Assembly: GCF_000685075.1 (NCBI RefSeq)
Contig: NZ_BAYD01000029.1
Location: 40,675-104,674, forward strand
Origin: Paraburkholderia oxyphila NBRC 105797
Lineage (GTDB): Bacteria > Pseudomonadota > Gammaproteobacteria > Burkholderiales > Burkholderiaceae
DNA: 64,000 bases
Direction of reading: 5' to 3'
In this document: positions 17,461-25,608 of the stretch, in pieces
Layout of the letters: each line of letters begins with the position of its first letter
Numbering within the stretch: the first letter of the stretch is position 1
Translations under genes and position numbers: made by a program
The notes under the pieces: model-generated
The model's input: the letters and a program-made list of their open reading frames with translations, nothing else
Database searches by the model: none
Told to the model about the DNA's origin: nothing

Positions 17461-19056
17461 GTGACTGGCAAGACTCTCGTATTCCATCAGGCTGCGCGCC
17501 AGCGCCTGCTTGACGGCATCAACGCGCTCGCCGAAGCCGTGAAGGTGACACTCGGGCCGGGTGGCCGCAACGTGATCGTCGAACGTAGCGGCGATACCCC
17601 GCTCATCGCCAATTCGGGCGTGGTCGTGGCGAGCTCCGTGGCGGTGCCCGACGCGTTCGAGGAGATGGGCGTGCGCTTGTTGCGCGAGGTCGCCACGCGC
17701 ACCAGCGAACTCGCGGGCGACGGCACCACCACGGCCACCACGCTTGCCCAGGCCATCATGGTGGAGGGTAACAAGTACGTCGCGGCGGGTTTCGACCCGA
17801 TGGCACTGCGCCACGCGATCGAAGCCGCCGGGCAGCGTGTGGTCGCGCGGCTTCGGGAGCTCTCGCGCCCCCGCGCCGGCACCGACGAAGTGCGCCACAT
17901 CGCGACGATTTCGGCGAGCGGTGATGCGACCATCGGCGGCATTGTCGCGCAGGCCGTCGAGCGGGTCGGCCGCGATGGCGCGATCAGCATCGAAGACGGC
18001 TCGAAGCTTGAAGACGAACTGGAGACGGTGGAGGGCTCGTTGATCGAGCATGGTTTCGCTTCGCCGCTCGTTCTCGGCGACGAGGCGCGCGAGGTCGTGC
18101 TCGAGGAGCCGCGCATCCTCCTTTGCGACGCGAGCATCAGCTCCATTACGCAGATGCTGCCGCTGCTCGAAGCGCTCAGCGCCACCGGCAAGCCGCTGCT
18201 CGTAGTGGCCAACGAGATCGAGGGCGAGGCGCTGGCGACGCTCGTGCTCAACCACCTGCGCGGCGCGCTGAAATCGTGCGCCCTGCGCTCGCCCGAGTTC
18301 GGCGAGCGGCGCACCGAAACGCTCAACGACCTCGCCACGCTCACCGGTGCGACGGTCATCTCGCCGCAACTGGGCCGCACGCTGGAGCACGCGACGCTGG
18401 ACGATCTGGGCACGGCGCGCCGCGTCGAGATCGCCCGCGACACGACGACGATCGTCGAACCGCGCGGCGAGCGGCCCCGCATCGACGAGCGCATTGGCGC
18501 GCTGCGCGCGCGCATCGAAACACTGGGTTCCGGCAGCGAACGCGATGCGCTCACCCGCCGTCTCACGCGCCTGGCGGGCGGCGTGGCCGTCATTCGCGTG
18601 GGCGCCGCCACGGAGACGGCGTTGCATGAGCGCAAGAACCGCTTCGAGGACGCGCTCCACGCCACGCGCGCGGCGGTGGAGGAAGGCATCGTTGCGGGCG
18701 GCGGAGTGGCGCTGTTGCGCGCGCGCACGGTGCTCGACGGGTTGGGCGCCGACGAGACCACGCGGGCGGGCGCGAAGATCGTTCATGACGCGCTGGCCGC
18801 GCCGCTGGGCCAGATCGCCGAGAACGCCGGCGCCGACGCCCAGGTGGTCGTGCATGCCGTTAGCGCCGCGCAAGACGCATGGGGCTACGACGCCGCGCGC
18901 GGCGCGTTCGGCGACATGATCGCCGCCGGTATCGTGGATCCGCTGAAAGTCACGCGCACGGCGTTGCAGAACGCTGTCTCCATCGCCTCCTTGCTGTTCA
19001 CGACCGACTGCATGATCGCCCGGCAAACCCATACGGATGACGAACAAACCGACTGA
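17461..19056 (+). CDS. groL: Divergent GroEL-type chaperonin
   Basis: 531-residue 60-kDa chaperonin paralogue with the whole length of GroEL and no groES beside it. Conserved parts include LGPGGRNV (31-38), GDGTTT (86-91, Asp87) and EDALHATRAAVEEGIVAGGG (the Asp398 region). The nucleotide-site loop ITKDGV of E. coli GroEL reads IANSGV at the same numbering (49-54), so Asp52 is Ser and Lys51 is Asn. The normal Gly/Met-rich tail is replaced by HTDDEQTD. The start is a GTG with GCGAGG upstream. It lies behind an FNR box and is followed 80 bp later by a small unknown gene. Likely a special-purpose chaperonin used under oxygen limitation. Confidence 0.93.
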   Translation: MTGKTLVFHQAARQRLLDGINALAEAVKVTLGPGGRNVIVERSGDTPLIANSGVVVASSVAVPDAFEEMGVRLLREVATRTSELAGDGTTTATTLAQAIMVEGNKYVAAGFDPMALRHAIEAAGQRVVARLRELSRPRAGTDEVRHIATISASGDATIGGIVAQAVERVGRDGAISIEDGSKLEDELETVEGSLIEHGFASPLVLGDEAREVVLEEPRILLCDASISSITQMLPLLEALSATGKPLLVVANEIEGEALATLVLNHLRGALKSCALRSPEFGERRTETLNDLATLTGATVISPQLGRTLEHATLDDLGTARRVEIARDTTTIVEPRGERPRIDERIGALRARIETLGSGSERDALTRRLTRLAGGVAVIRVGAATETALHERKNRFEDALHATRAAVEEGIVAGGGVALLRARTVLDGLGADETTRAGAKIVHDALAAPLGQIAENAGADAQVVVHAVSAAQDAWGYDAARGAFGDMIAAGIVDPLKVTRTALQNAVSIASLLFTTDCMIARQTHTDDEQTD

Positions 19057-19136
19057 ATCGGCGCGCCTGTGTGCCCGATAGCGGCGCGTGGACGGCGCAT
19101 CAGCCGACAGGACAGAATTGTGAGCGAGGACCCCCC

Positions 19137-19718
19137 ATGAAAGACGCTTTCGAACGACGCGCCCTGCTGCTTCACCTGGGGCGCGCACTGCAACTGGTGG
19201 CCCGCATTCTCGAAACGCGGCCGACAGCCCAGACGGTCGGCCAGCTCGTCGCGCTGCATCCCATACTCGAAGGCGAGCCCCTGCTCGCGCATGTCCGGCC
19301 TTCCCTGCGCGTTGAAGACTTCGTCGCGCAGGCGCTGCAGGCGTTCTGCGCCTGGCCCCGGTGGCTGCTCGACGATGAGCTCGACCGCGCCGGATTCGCC
19401 GCATCGGTACGCGAGCGTTTGTTCGAGCAGAATGCGAGCGGCTGGCGCGCCTATGCCGCCAGTCTGCGCGCCGAGGTTGCCTGGTTCGGGCTGGAGCAGC
19501 CCGGCAAACAGCGCGCGCGCCCCCGCAAGCACAGCCGTGCAACCGGGCCCGCACAAGGCGATGCCGATGCGCCCCGCGCGGCGCTTGCCGCCGTGCCGGC
19601 TCGCGACATCGAGCGCGATGAAGACGCAACGGAGCGGATCTCGGAGAGCGTCGAAGGGTTCGCGCCGGCCAACGGTGCCAGGCGAGCAAACGAGCAGTAT
19701 CTGCCCGAGTTCGAATAA
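19137..19718 (+). CDS. Hypothetical protein, MKDA(F/Y)ERRALLL family, long form
   Basis: 193-residue cytoplasmic protein downstream of groEL. Residues 1-120 align almost without gaps to the 125-residue protein encoded at 47641-48018 (shared MKDA-ERRALLL-LG, TVG-LV, PLLA-V, AFC-WP, GW-YA, EV-WFG). The last 70 residues are an extra tail, basic and then acidic, that looks disordered. Mostly alpha-helical by composition. GAGGA lies 7 nt upstream of the ATG. I know no function. Its position behind groEL, and that of its paralogue just before the sigma factor, suggest stress roles. Confidence 0.75.
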   Translation: MKDAFERRALLLHLGRALQLVARILETRPTAQTVGQLVALHPILEGEPLLAHVRPSLRVEDFVAQALQAFCAWPRWLLDDELDRAGFAASVRERLFEQNASGWRAYAASLRAEVAWFGLEQPGKQRARPRKHSRATGPAQGDADAPRAALAAVPARDIERDEDATERISESVEGFAPANGARRANEQYLPEFE

Positions 19719-19793
19719 AGCGGACATGTGCATTGGGGGCGAGAGGCCCCCGCGGCCAGTTGTGCCGCTCGCCTATGCGGCGACGGAACCGGG

Positions 19794-21116
19794 CTATGCC
19801 AAAGGCGTCTCGGCGCTGCCCTCGCGCCGGTGCCATCCGGCCGCCGCTTCGAGCGGCTCGAGCGCGCAGGTTTCGTCGAGATGAAAGAGCGCATCGAACT
19901 GCGCGCCGAGCTCGGCCTCGAAGTAGTGGCTCTGCCGCTCCGTCTGGGGCAGGTAGAGCACGCCGATCGCCCGCTCGAGCAGGGGCTCCTTGAGCGGGCG
20001 GGATGCGTCGTCGCGCAGCGGCAAAAAGAAGCGGTCGTAGCCCGTGGAGTGGAATAGATGCTCCCAGCTCTCGGGCAGTGCGGGGCGTACCCATTTCTGC
20101 TCGACCTCGCCGTCCCACTGCGAAGCCGCCGACACATGGCCCGTATAGGTCGTGAAACCCACCAGCAGCGCCCGATGCTGCGCGCTCTCGCGCACGATCT
20201 GGCCGAGATTCCACTCGCCGCGCTGCCGCGACTCCGTGGCGCGTGCGTCGCCAAGATGCGAGTTGTGCGCCCAGACGACCACTTTGCCGCTGCCGCCGCG
20301 ACGCACGCGATAGCGCGCCAGTGCGAAGAGCGTGTTGGCCATGTGGGCATCGCGCAGGCTCCACGTGTTCAGCCGACTGCTGAACATCCCCCGGTAGTAT
20401 GCTTCGGCGTTGACCACCACCTGGGCGTTCTGCTCGGCGAAAAACTGGGCATCGAGTGCATCGGTGCCGTCACGCGCGAGGTAGTCGAATTCGTCGGCGC
20501 GTAGCTGCATCAACTGCTGCACGGCGAGCGAGCGCGCGGCGGGCCGTGCACCGAGCGCCACCGCATATCCGTAGGCTTGCGGCTCGCGCACGTGATCGAG
20601 CGCCGCGTAGCGCTCGCGCGCCAATGCGGCCTCGCGCGGGTCCACGGCGTCCAGATAGCGGATCACGGCGTCCGCGGACCGGTAGAGGCTGTAGAGATCG
20701 AGACCATAAACCCCTACGCGCTGCCGGCGCGGCCGCGCCGCGTTGATATCGCGCAACGCCGCAATGAAATCGCGCATCTCGCGATTGCGCCACATCCACA
20801 TCGGGAAACGCTCGAAATCATCGAGCGCGGTCGTGGCGTCGTCCGCGCCCTCGCCCTGCACGAAACGGTTGACGCGCCACGCGTCGGGCCAGTCGCCTTC
20901 GATCGCGACGGTGTCGAACCCGCACTCGCCGATCAGGCGCAGCGTGATTTGCACGCGCATGCGGTAGAACTCGGCGGTGCCGTGTGTCGCCTCCCCTAGC
21001 AGGATCAGGTCGCGGCCACGTGCCATGTCCAACAGTGCGTCGTAGTCCGTACTGTCTCCGCTCAGGCGCTGGCCCAGGTCGCGAACGGCAAGAAATGGAG
21101 TCTTGGATGGCTGCAC
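19794..21116 (-). CDS. Erythromycin-esterase-family hydrolase
   Basis: 440-residue protein with the EreA-like fold (PF05139). Motifs in order: LLGEATHGTAEFYRMR near 40, VAIEGDWPD, PMWMWRN, YGLDLYSLYRS, SLRDAHMANT and VVWAHNSHLGD. The GEATHGT and AHNSH His residues are the expected catalytic centre. Such chromosomal members are usually not macrolide resistance genes and their substrates are unknown. The frame stays open to 21275, but the GTG at 21116 has a G-rich site upstream and avoids overlap with the previous gene. It is the last gene of a three-gene minus-strand operon with a phosphoribosyltransferase and an alpha/beta hydrolase. Confidence 0.88.
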   Translation of the reverse strand: MQPSKTPFLAVRDLGQRLSGDSTDYDALLDMARGRDLILLGEATHGTAEFYRMRVQITLRLIGECGFDTVAIEGDWPDAWRVNRFVQGEGADDATTALDDFERFPMWMWRNREMRDFIAALRDINAARPRRQRVGVYGLDLYSLYRSADAVIRYLDAVDPREAALARERYAALDHVREPQAYGYAVALGARPAARSLAVQQLMQLRADEFDYLARDGTDALDAQFFAEQNAQVVVNAEAYYRGMFSSRLNTWSLRDAHMANTLFALARYRVRRGGSGKVVVWAHNSHLGDARATESRQRGEWNLGQIVRESAQHRALLVGFTTYTGHVSAASQWDGEVEQKWVRPALPESWEHLFHSTGYDRFFLPLRDDASRPLKEPLLERAIGVLYLPQTERQSHYFEAELGAQFDALFHLDETCALEPLEAAAGWHRREGSAETPLA

Positions 21117-21213
21117 GATGGGGTCCCCCCGCACGGAATACGAGAGCGGCGCGGCGGCGAGAACCGCGTGCGCAGAGGCTGCGGTTCGCGCGACGCGCCG
21201 GTCAGTCTGCCGC

Positions 21214-21936
21214 TCAAGCCTGCCCGCCACCGGATGGCGCGGCGCGCGTGTTGCGGCCATCGCCGTCATCGCCATGCGCGGCCTGCGGTTGCCAATCCCG
21301 CGCGGCGTCGAGACAGGCGCGCACCTCGTCGTCGTCGGTTTGCCTGAAGTCCGCGTAGAACTGTCCGATCCCCATGAACCAGTCCGGCTGCATCACGCAG
21401 ACGAAGTCGTCGACAACCTGCGCGAAGCGCGTTTCGATGCCGACCGGACACACGGGCGTCGCTACGACGATGTGCTTCGGGCGCCTGGCGCGCAGTGCCA
21501 TCAGGGCAGCGTGCATCGTCGCCCCGGTTGCCATGCCGTCGTCCACGACGATCACGGTCTTGCCCTCTATCGCGGCAGGCGGGCGCTCGCCCCGGTAGGC
21601 CGACTCGCGGCGGTCAAGCTCGACGCGCTCGCGCGCGACGGTTTGCGCAAACTGCGCCTCGCTCACATCGAGGGCGCGCAGCACCCGGTGGTTCATGTAG
21701 AGTGCGTCGCCGCTCGCAATGGCGCCCATCGCGAGCTCGGGGTTGTGAGGCGCGCCGAGCTTGCGCACGACCAGCACGTCCAGGGGGCAGCGCAAGGCCT
21801 TCGCCACCTCATAACCGACCGGCACGCCGCCGCGTGGCAGCGCCAGCACCACGAGGTCGTCGCGCCCCGCATAGCTCGTCAGCGCCCAACCCAGTTGCTT
21901 GCCGGCTTCGATACGATTCTGGAACACGTCATTCAT
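21214..21936 (-). CDS. Phosphoribosyltransferase
   Basis: 240-residue type I phosphoribosyltransferase. The PRPP-binding motif VIVVDDGMATGATM is at about 127-140 and the N-terminal pyrophosphate loop is ALPRGGVPVGYEVA near 33. The family often sits next to, or is fused with, dienelactone-hydrolase-like domains, as here; the base it uses is unknown. The last 30 residues are low-complexity. It is the middle gene of the operon starting at 22688. Confidence 0.88.
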   Translation of the reverse strand: MNDVFQNRIEAGKQLGWALTSYAGRDDLVVLALPRGGVPVGYEVAKALRCPLDVLVVRKLGAPHNPELAMGAIASGDALYMNHRVLRALDVSEAQFAQTVARERVELDRRESAYRGERPPAAIEGKTVIVVDDGMATGATMHAALMALRARRPKHIVVATPVCPVGIETRFAQVVDDFVCVMQPDWFMGIGQFYADFRQTDDDEVRACLDAARDWQPQAAHGDDGDGRNTRAAPSGGGQA

Positions 21937-22034
21937 GGCTCAGGTCCTTTCCTTCAGTAACTGCCGCCAGACACCGCGCCGGCGCGCTGTAGCACGGGCG
22001 CGCGCAAGGCCGCACTCGCGCGCCACGAGCGGAT

Positions 22035-22688
22035 TCAGGACGGCTCGCCGTCCAGCCAGTGCCCGAACCAGCGGACCGCGAGGCGCGTCACGTCTTCGAG
22101 GACACCGGGCTCCTCGAAGAGATGGGTCGCGCCGGGCACGATCTCGATGCGGTGCTCGCACGTCAATTGCGCAGCGGCCTTGCGGTTCAGGCGGATCACC
22201 TGCTCGTCGAGCTCGCCGACAATCAGCAGCGTGGGCGCCGGGACCGTTGCAAGCGATGTCCCCGCCAGGTCGGGCCGGCCGCCGCGGGACACGATGGCGC
22301 TCACGGCGTCCGTCCCGGCCGCGGCGACGAGCGCCGCCGCAGCGCCCGTGCTCGCGCCGAACAGTCCGACCGGCAGCGTCTCGAGATGCGCCCACGTGCG
22401 CAGCCACACGAGGGTGGCGGCAAGGCGGCGTGCCAGCAGCGCGATGTTGAAACGATACGTGGCGTCGACGTTGTCGTGCCGTTGTTCGTTCGGCGTCAGG
22501 AGATCGAACAGCAAGGTTGCGAAGCCGGCGCGGTGCAGGCCCGCGGCCACCTGCCGGTTTCGCGGACTGAGGCGGCTGCTGCCGCTGCCATGCACGAACA
22601 CCACGATCGCCCGGGCCCCCTCGGGAATCTCCAGCGTCCCGCCAAGGTTCACATAATCGACAGGAATCTCCACTTGCAACGTTTGCAT
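22035..22688 (-). CDS. Alpha/beta hydrolase, dienelactone-hydrolase type (intact triad)
   Basis: 217-residue cytoplasmic hydrolase. Oxyanion region VHGSGSSR near 32-39, nucleophile Ser113 (GASTG), acid Asp161 (VGELDE) and His189 (GATHLFEEPG) form a complete triad. It aligns without gaps over about 200 residues with the product of 51514-52191, in which all three residues are changed. The ATG at 22688 has GGAGG upstream, and an FNR box lies 134 bp upstream. First gene of the operon with the phosphoribosyltransferase and the esterase. Substrate unknown. Confidence 0.88.
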   Translation of the reverse strand: MQTLQVEIPVDYVNLGGTLEIPEGARAIVVFVHGSGSSRLSPRNRQVAAGLHRAGFATLLFDLLTPNEQRHDNVDATYRFNIALLARRLAATLVWLRTWAHLETLPVGLFGASTGAAAALVAAAGTDAVSAIVSRGGRPDLAGTSLATVPAPTLLIVGELDEQVIRLNRKAAAQLTCEHRIEIVPGATHLFEEPGVLEDVTRLAVRWFGHWLDGEPS

Positions 22689-22821
22689 GGACCCCTCCAG
22701 GAAGCGTGGCAGCATTCGGCGGACCGGTGCCGCGCGGGTTAGCCGTCAACCTGTTCCATTCCGGCCGCCGCACGGTGCACCGTCTTCTACCGCGATGATC
22801 GGGGCCGCCGTGAACCGTCCA

Positions 22822-22835
22822 TTGACTTCGATCAA
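22822..22835. promoter_or_regulatory. FNR-type box TTGACTTCGATCAA
   Basis: Fully matching palindrome 134 bp upstream of the alpha/beta hydrolase start; the left-hand site of a divergent pair. Confidence 0.72.
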
Positions 22836-22903
22836 TCAGGCGATGCCTGAGTGGGCAAACGGCAATGCCATCGCCAGCCGACGCCTTGGCTGTTGGGCTC
22901 TGT

Positions 22904-22917
22904 TTGATACAAGTCAA
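22904..22917. promoter_or_regulatory. FNR-type box TTGATACAAGTCAA
   Basis: Fully matching palindrome with GAATA 24 nt downstream (22942). It points towards the plus-strand fusion gene whose start is 247 bp away, or towards the small ORF at 23033. Confidence 0.72.
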
Positions 22918-23163
22918 GCGGCGACCTCTCCTCCTTCGGTCGAATACGGTTAAGTGACGCACCGCACGCCCATACAGGCCTATGCGTGCCGATATATGGC
23001 GATACGCGCCGCCTCAATCCGGAGTGCAGATCATGTGGAAATGGAAATCGACCATCCTGCGCAGACTTCTTTGCGGACCCTACCGCGCGCGCCGCATTCG
23101 GGGTCTGTATCTCGATCGCACGCGCGGTGCGCGCACATTTACGTTGCTTGCGGCTCCCGTGCC

Positions 23164-24789
23164 ATGTCCCGCGCGCGACATGTTCCTCCGTTCGCGCTGA
23201 GCGGCGGCAAGGCGCGCCGCGACGCTCGCCGCGCCGATCGCGCGCTGCGGCGCGCAGTCACCTATCCGCACCCCGCCGGCCAGATTCGCCGCATCGAGAC
23301 ACATCTGTCGCTCGTGTATCTCGCCGGGCGCTACGCGTACAAGATCTTCAAGCCAGTGAATCTCGGCTTCGTCGATCTCACACGGCTCGCGCGGCGCCGC
23401 CGTTGCGCGCAGGCAGAATGCGAGCTCAACCGTGCGCTGGCCGGGCCGCTCTATCTGGGCGTCTGGCCGCTCGTGGCGCACGGCCGGCGCTGCGTGTTCG
23501 ACAACACCACGCTTCACCGCGCGCCGGCGGGATGCAGGGTTGGCGCCGCGCTGGAATACGTGGTGCGGATGCGCCGCTTCGATGCGGACGCGGTGCTCTC
23601 CGCGCGCTGCGCACGGCGCGACGACGCCCTTGCGGATGCAGATGCGCTCGCGGCTCGGCTCGCGCACTACCATCTGCATGCATCCCGCCGCGCGCCGCGC
23701 GCCCACTACGGCAGCGCAGCCAGCATGGCGGCCCAGTGTCGGCCGCTCATCGACGCGCTCGATCCCACAGTGCCGTCCGAGACCGCATTGCGCGCATGGT
23801 GTGAGCAGGCACTCGCGCGTGCCGCGCCCAAGCTCGCCGAGCGGCACGCGAACGGGTTCGTGCGCGCCTGCCACGGCGACCTGCATCTGGACAACCTCAT
23901 CCGGTGGCGCAACCGGCTGCTGATGTTCGATTGCATCGAGTTCGACGACGCGCTGCGCTGGATCGACGTCGCAAGCGATCTGGCGTTCGCAGTGATGGAT
24001 TATGGCGCGCACGGGCGCGAGGACTGCGCGCACCGTCTGCTCGGCGCGTGGCTGGCAGCGACAGGCGACTATGCAGCGCTGCGCCTGCTGCCGCTCTACA
24101 CGGTCTATCGCGCCCTCGTGCGCGCGTTCGCGGCCCGCCTGCGCGGCGATGCCGCCGGACGCACGCGCTATCTGCATGCCGCAACAGGGGTCGCGGCGCG
24201 TGCGCGCGATGCGCGGCCCTGCCTGCTGCTGTGCCACGGCCTTTCGGGCTCGGGCAAATCGCTCGCGAGCCGCGCGCTGGCCACGCGGATGGGCGCGATC
24301 CGCCTGTCGAGCGACGCTGAGCGCAAGCGCCGCGCCGGCCTGCCCGACGCCACACGCCTTCCCACTTGTGCCTATTCCGCGAGCCAGATCGACGCGATCT
24401 ACGAAGGTCTGCTCGAACACGCCCAAACGGTGCTCGAAAGCGGTTATACGGCCATCGTGGACGCGACCTTCCTACACGAACACAACCGGGCAGCCTTCAT
24501 CGCGCTGGCACAGCGCCTGGGCATGCAGATCGTGATCCTCGAATTCACGGCGGACCCCGCCACGCTCTTCAAGCGTGTCGCGGCACGGGCCGCCTTGGGG
24601 CGCGATCCATCGGACGCGGACACGGCGGTGCTCGCCGGACAACTCGCGCAGGCCCAGCCCTTGAGCGCCACGGAGCGCGCGCTGGCGATCCGCTTCGATA
24701 CCCGTGTCGAACCCGCGGCCTACGAGGACGCTGCATTCTGGACGCCGCTGCTGGAGGCGCTCGCCCGCACGGCGGCAGCCCCTGCGTGA
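23164..24789 (+). CDS. Fusion: phosphotransferase-like kinase + P-loop ATPase
   Basis: 541-residue protein of the two-domain type annotated as bifunctional aminoglycoside phosphotransferase/ATP-binding protein. The N-terminal kinase-like domain (about 35-330) has IETHLSLVYLAGRYAYK and the catalytic HGDLHLDN with MFDCIEFDD. The C-terminal domain (about 350-540) is a nucleoside-kinase-like P-loop (HGLSGSGKS) followed by DATFLHEHNR. The substrate is unknown; it is not evidence of drug resistance. The ATG at 23164 fits the homologous N-terminus best; an in-frame ATG at 23041 is the alternative. FNR box upstream. Confidence 0.82.
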   Translation: MSRARHVPPFALSGGKARRDARRADRALRRAVTYPHPAGQIRRIETHLSLVYLAGRYAYKIFKPVNLGFVDLTRLARRRRCAQAECELNRALAGPLYLGVWPLVAHGRRCVFDNTTLHRAPAGCRVGAALEYVVRMRRFDADAVLSARCARRDDALADADALAARLAHYHLHASRRAPRAHYGSAASMAAQCRPLIDALDPTVPSETALRAWCEQALARAAPKLAERHANGFVRACHGDLHLDNLIRWRNRLLMFDCIEFDDALRWIDVASDLAFAVMDYGAHGREDCAHRLLGAWLAATGDYAALRLLPLYTVYRALVRAFAARLRGDAAGRTRYLHAATGVAARARDARPCLLLCHGLSGSGKSLASRALATRMGAIRLSSDAERKRRAGLPDATRLPTCAYSASQIDAIYEGLLEHAQTVLESGYTAIVDATFLHEHNRAAFIALAQRLGMQIVILEFTADPATLFKRVAARAALGRDPSDADTAVLAGQLAQAQPLSATERALAIRFDTRVEPAAYEDAAFWTPLLEALARTAAAPA

Positions 24790-24867
24790 ACCGCGCCTGC
24801 ACATGCACACATGCACGTTCGCGGCGTTGGCACAGGGGGCGAGTTGACCTGCGCCAGCTCAGCAGGC

Positions 24868-25359
24868 TCAGGGGCAGCGGTGCGTGCGCTCGCCGGGCTC
24901 CCCTCGCGTCGCGCCGGTACCGGAGGAAGGCGGCTGGCGCCGGCGCCGGACCAGCCGTTTCACGCCTGCTGTGGCCATCGCGATGCCACCCAGCGCGACG
25001 AACCACACTATGAGGACATAACCGATCAGTTGCCAAAACTCGCCGACGCGCTGTTGCAGGATCCAACTTTGATAGGACTTGGCATTGTCAGCCGCATTCG
25101 GAAACGACGCGCGATACAGGAAAAAGGGCAGACAGCTGTCACTGTCCGGCAGCGAGGCGGCCAGGCGGGAGCCGGCGGGCAACGCGCGTACCGAGGCGCA
25201 CTCCGGCGCGTTCATGCCTGCGACAACCGCCGCATCGACGGGGTAGTCATATATCGCGCCAAGCCAGGTCGTGAGGCTCGCCAGCATCAAGCCCATGGCC
25301 GCGCCGCGAACGCATCGCCACCACCAGCGAGTGCGATGAGGAGGGTCAGGATTGTCCAT
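24868..25359 (-). CDS. Hypothetical inner-membrane protein
   Basis: 163-residue protein with two predicted membrane helices (about 15-40 and 108-132) and a periplasmic-type loop between them holding two Cys (PECASV and DSCLPF) that could form a disulfide. The C-terminal tail is basic. GGAGG lies 6 nt upstream of the ATG, and an FNR box 80 bp upstream. No family recognised. Confidence 0.75.
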   Translation of the reverse strand: MDNPDPPHRTRWWWRCVRGAAMGLMLASLTTWLGAIYDYPVDAAVVAGMNAPECASVRALPAGSRLAASLPDSDSCLPFFLYRASFPNAADNAKSYQSWILQQRVGEFWQLIGYVLIVWFVALGGIAMATAGVKRLVRRRRQPPSSGTGATRGEPGERTHRCP

Positions 25360-25438
25360 CGGATGTCCTCCACGCTGAATCCATCAACTGGACCCAATCT
25401 GGATTGCGAAATCGTCATCCATCGACCGCCCCATCGAA

Positions 25439-25452
25439 TTGACACTGATCAA
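25439..25452. promoter_or_regulatory. FNR-type box TTGACACTGATCAA
   Basis: Fully matching palindrome 80 bp upstream of the minus-strand membrane-protein gene; it shares a divergent gap with a second site at 25483. Confidence 0.75.
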
Positions 25453-25482
25453 CTGCCCGCTCCTGGACCGTTTGCGGGCACG

Positions 25483-25496
25483 CTGACCTGGATCAA
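25483..25496. promoter_or_regulatory. FNR-type box CTGACCTGGATCAA
   Basis: One mismatch in the left arm. It lies 113 bp upstream of polX on the plus strand, 44 bp from the previous site. Confidence 0.6.
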
Positions 25497-25608
25497 CGGA
25501 TCCGCCGTGCGGCCGCCCATCCTGTGACCCAAGGGCACGGTTGCGCAGTCGTAGTGCCCCGCCCTGCTGCTCACCCATGCCACGTTTTCATCGCGACGAG
25601 CTGAAGCC

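Larger units (their letters stand above)
22689..23163. other. Divergent control region with two FNR boxes
   Basis: About 475 bp between the hydrolase and the kinase-like fusion gene, with one FNR box for each direction. A small ORF at 23033-23200 (ATG with GGAG 8 nt upstream, beginning MWKWKSTILRRLL) could make a short basic protein, but its second half looks like out-of-frame sequence and I do not call it. Confidence 0.5.

Noticed and set aside
17392..20364. Long minus-strand ORF of about 990 codons opposite groEL
   Set aside because: Arg/Ala/Gly/His-rich translation with no motifs; an antisense shadow typical of GC-rich coding DNA. GroEL on the plus strand is certain.
19794..21116. Macrolide resistance gene
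   Set aside because: The esterase fold is present, but the setting is a chromosomal operon with unrelated enzymes; no evidence for drug esterase activity.
23033..23200. Small ORF with a fair ribosome site (MWKWKSTILRRLL)
   Set aside because: Second half reads like out-of-frame DNA of the adjacent gene; kept only as a remark in the intergenic entry.
23164..24789. Aminoglycoside resistance kinase
   Set aside because: The kinase-like domain belongs to a two-domain family with a P-loop partner that is widespread and not tied to resistance.
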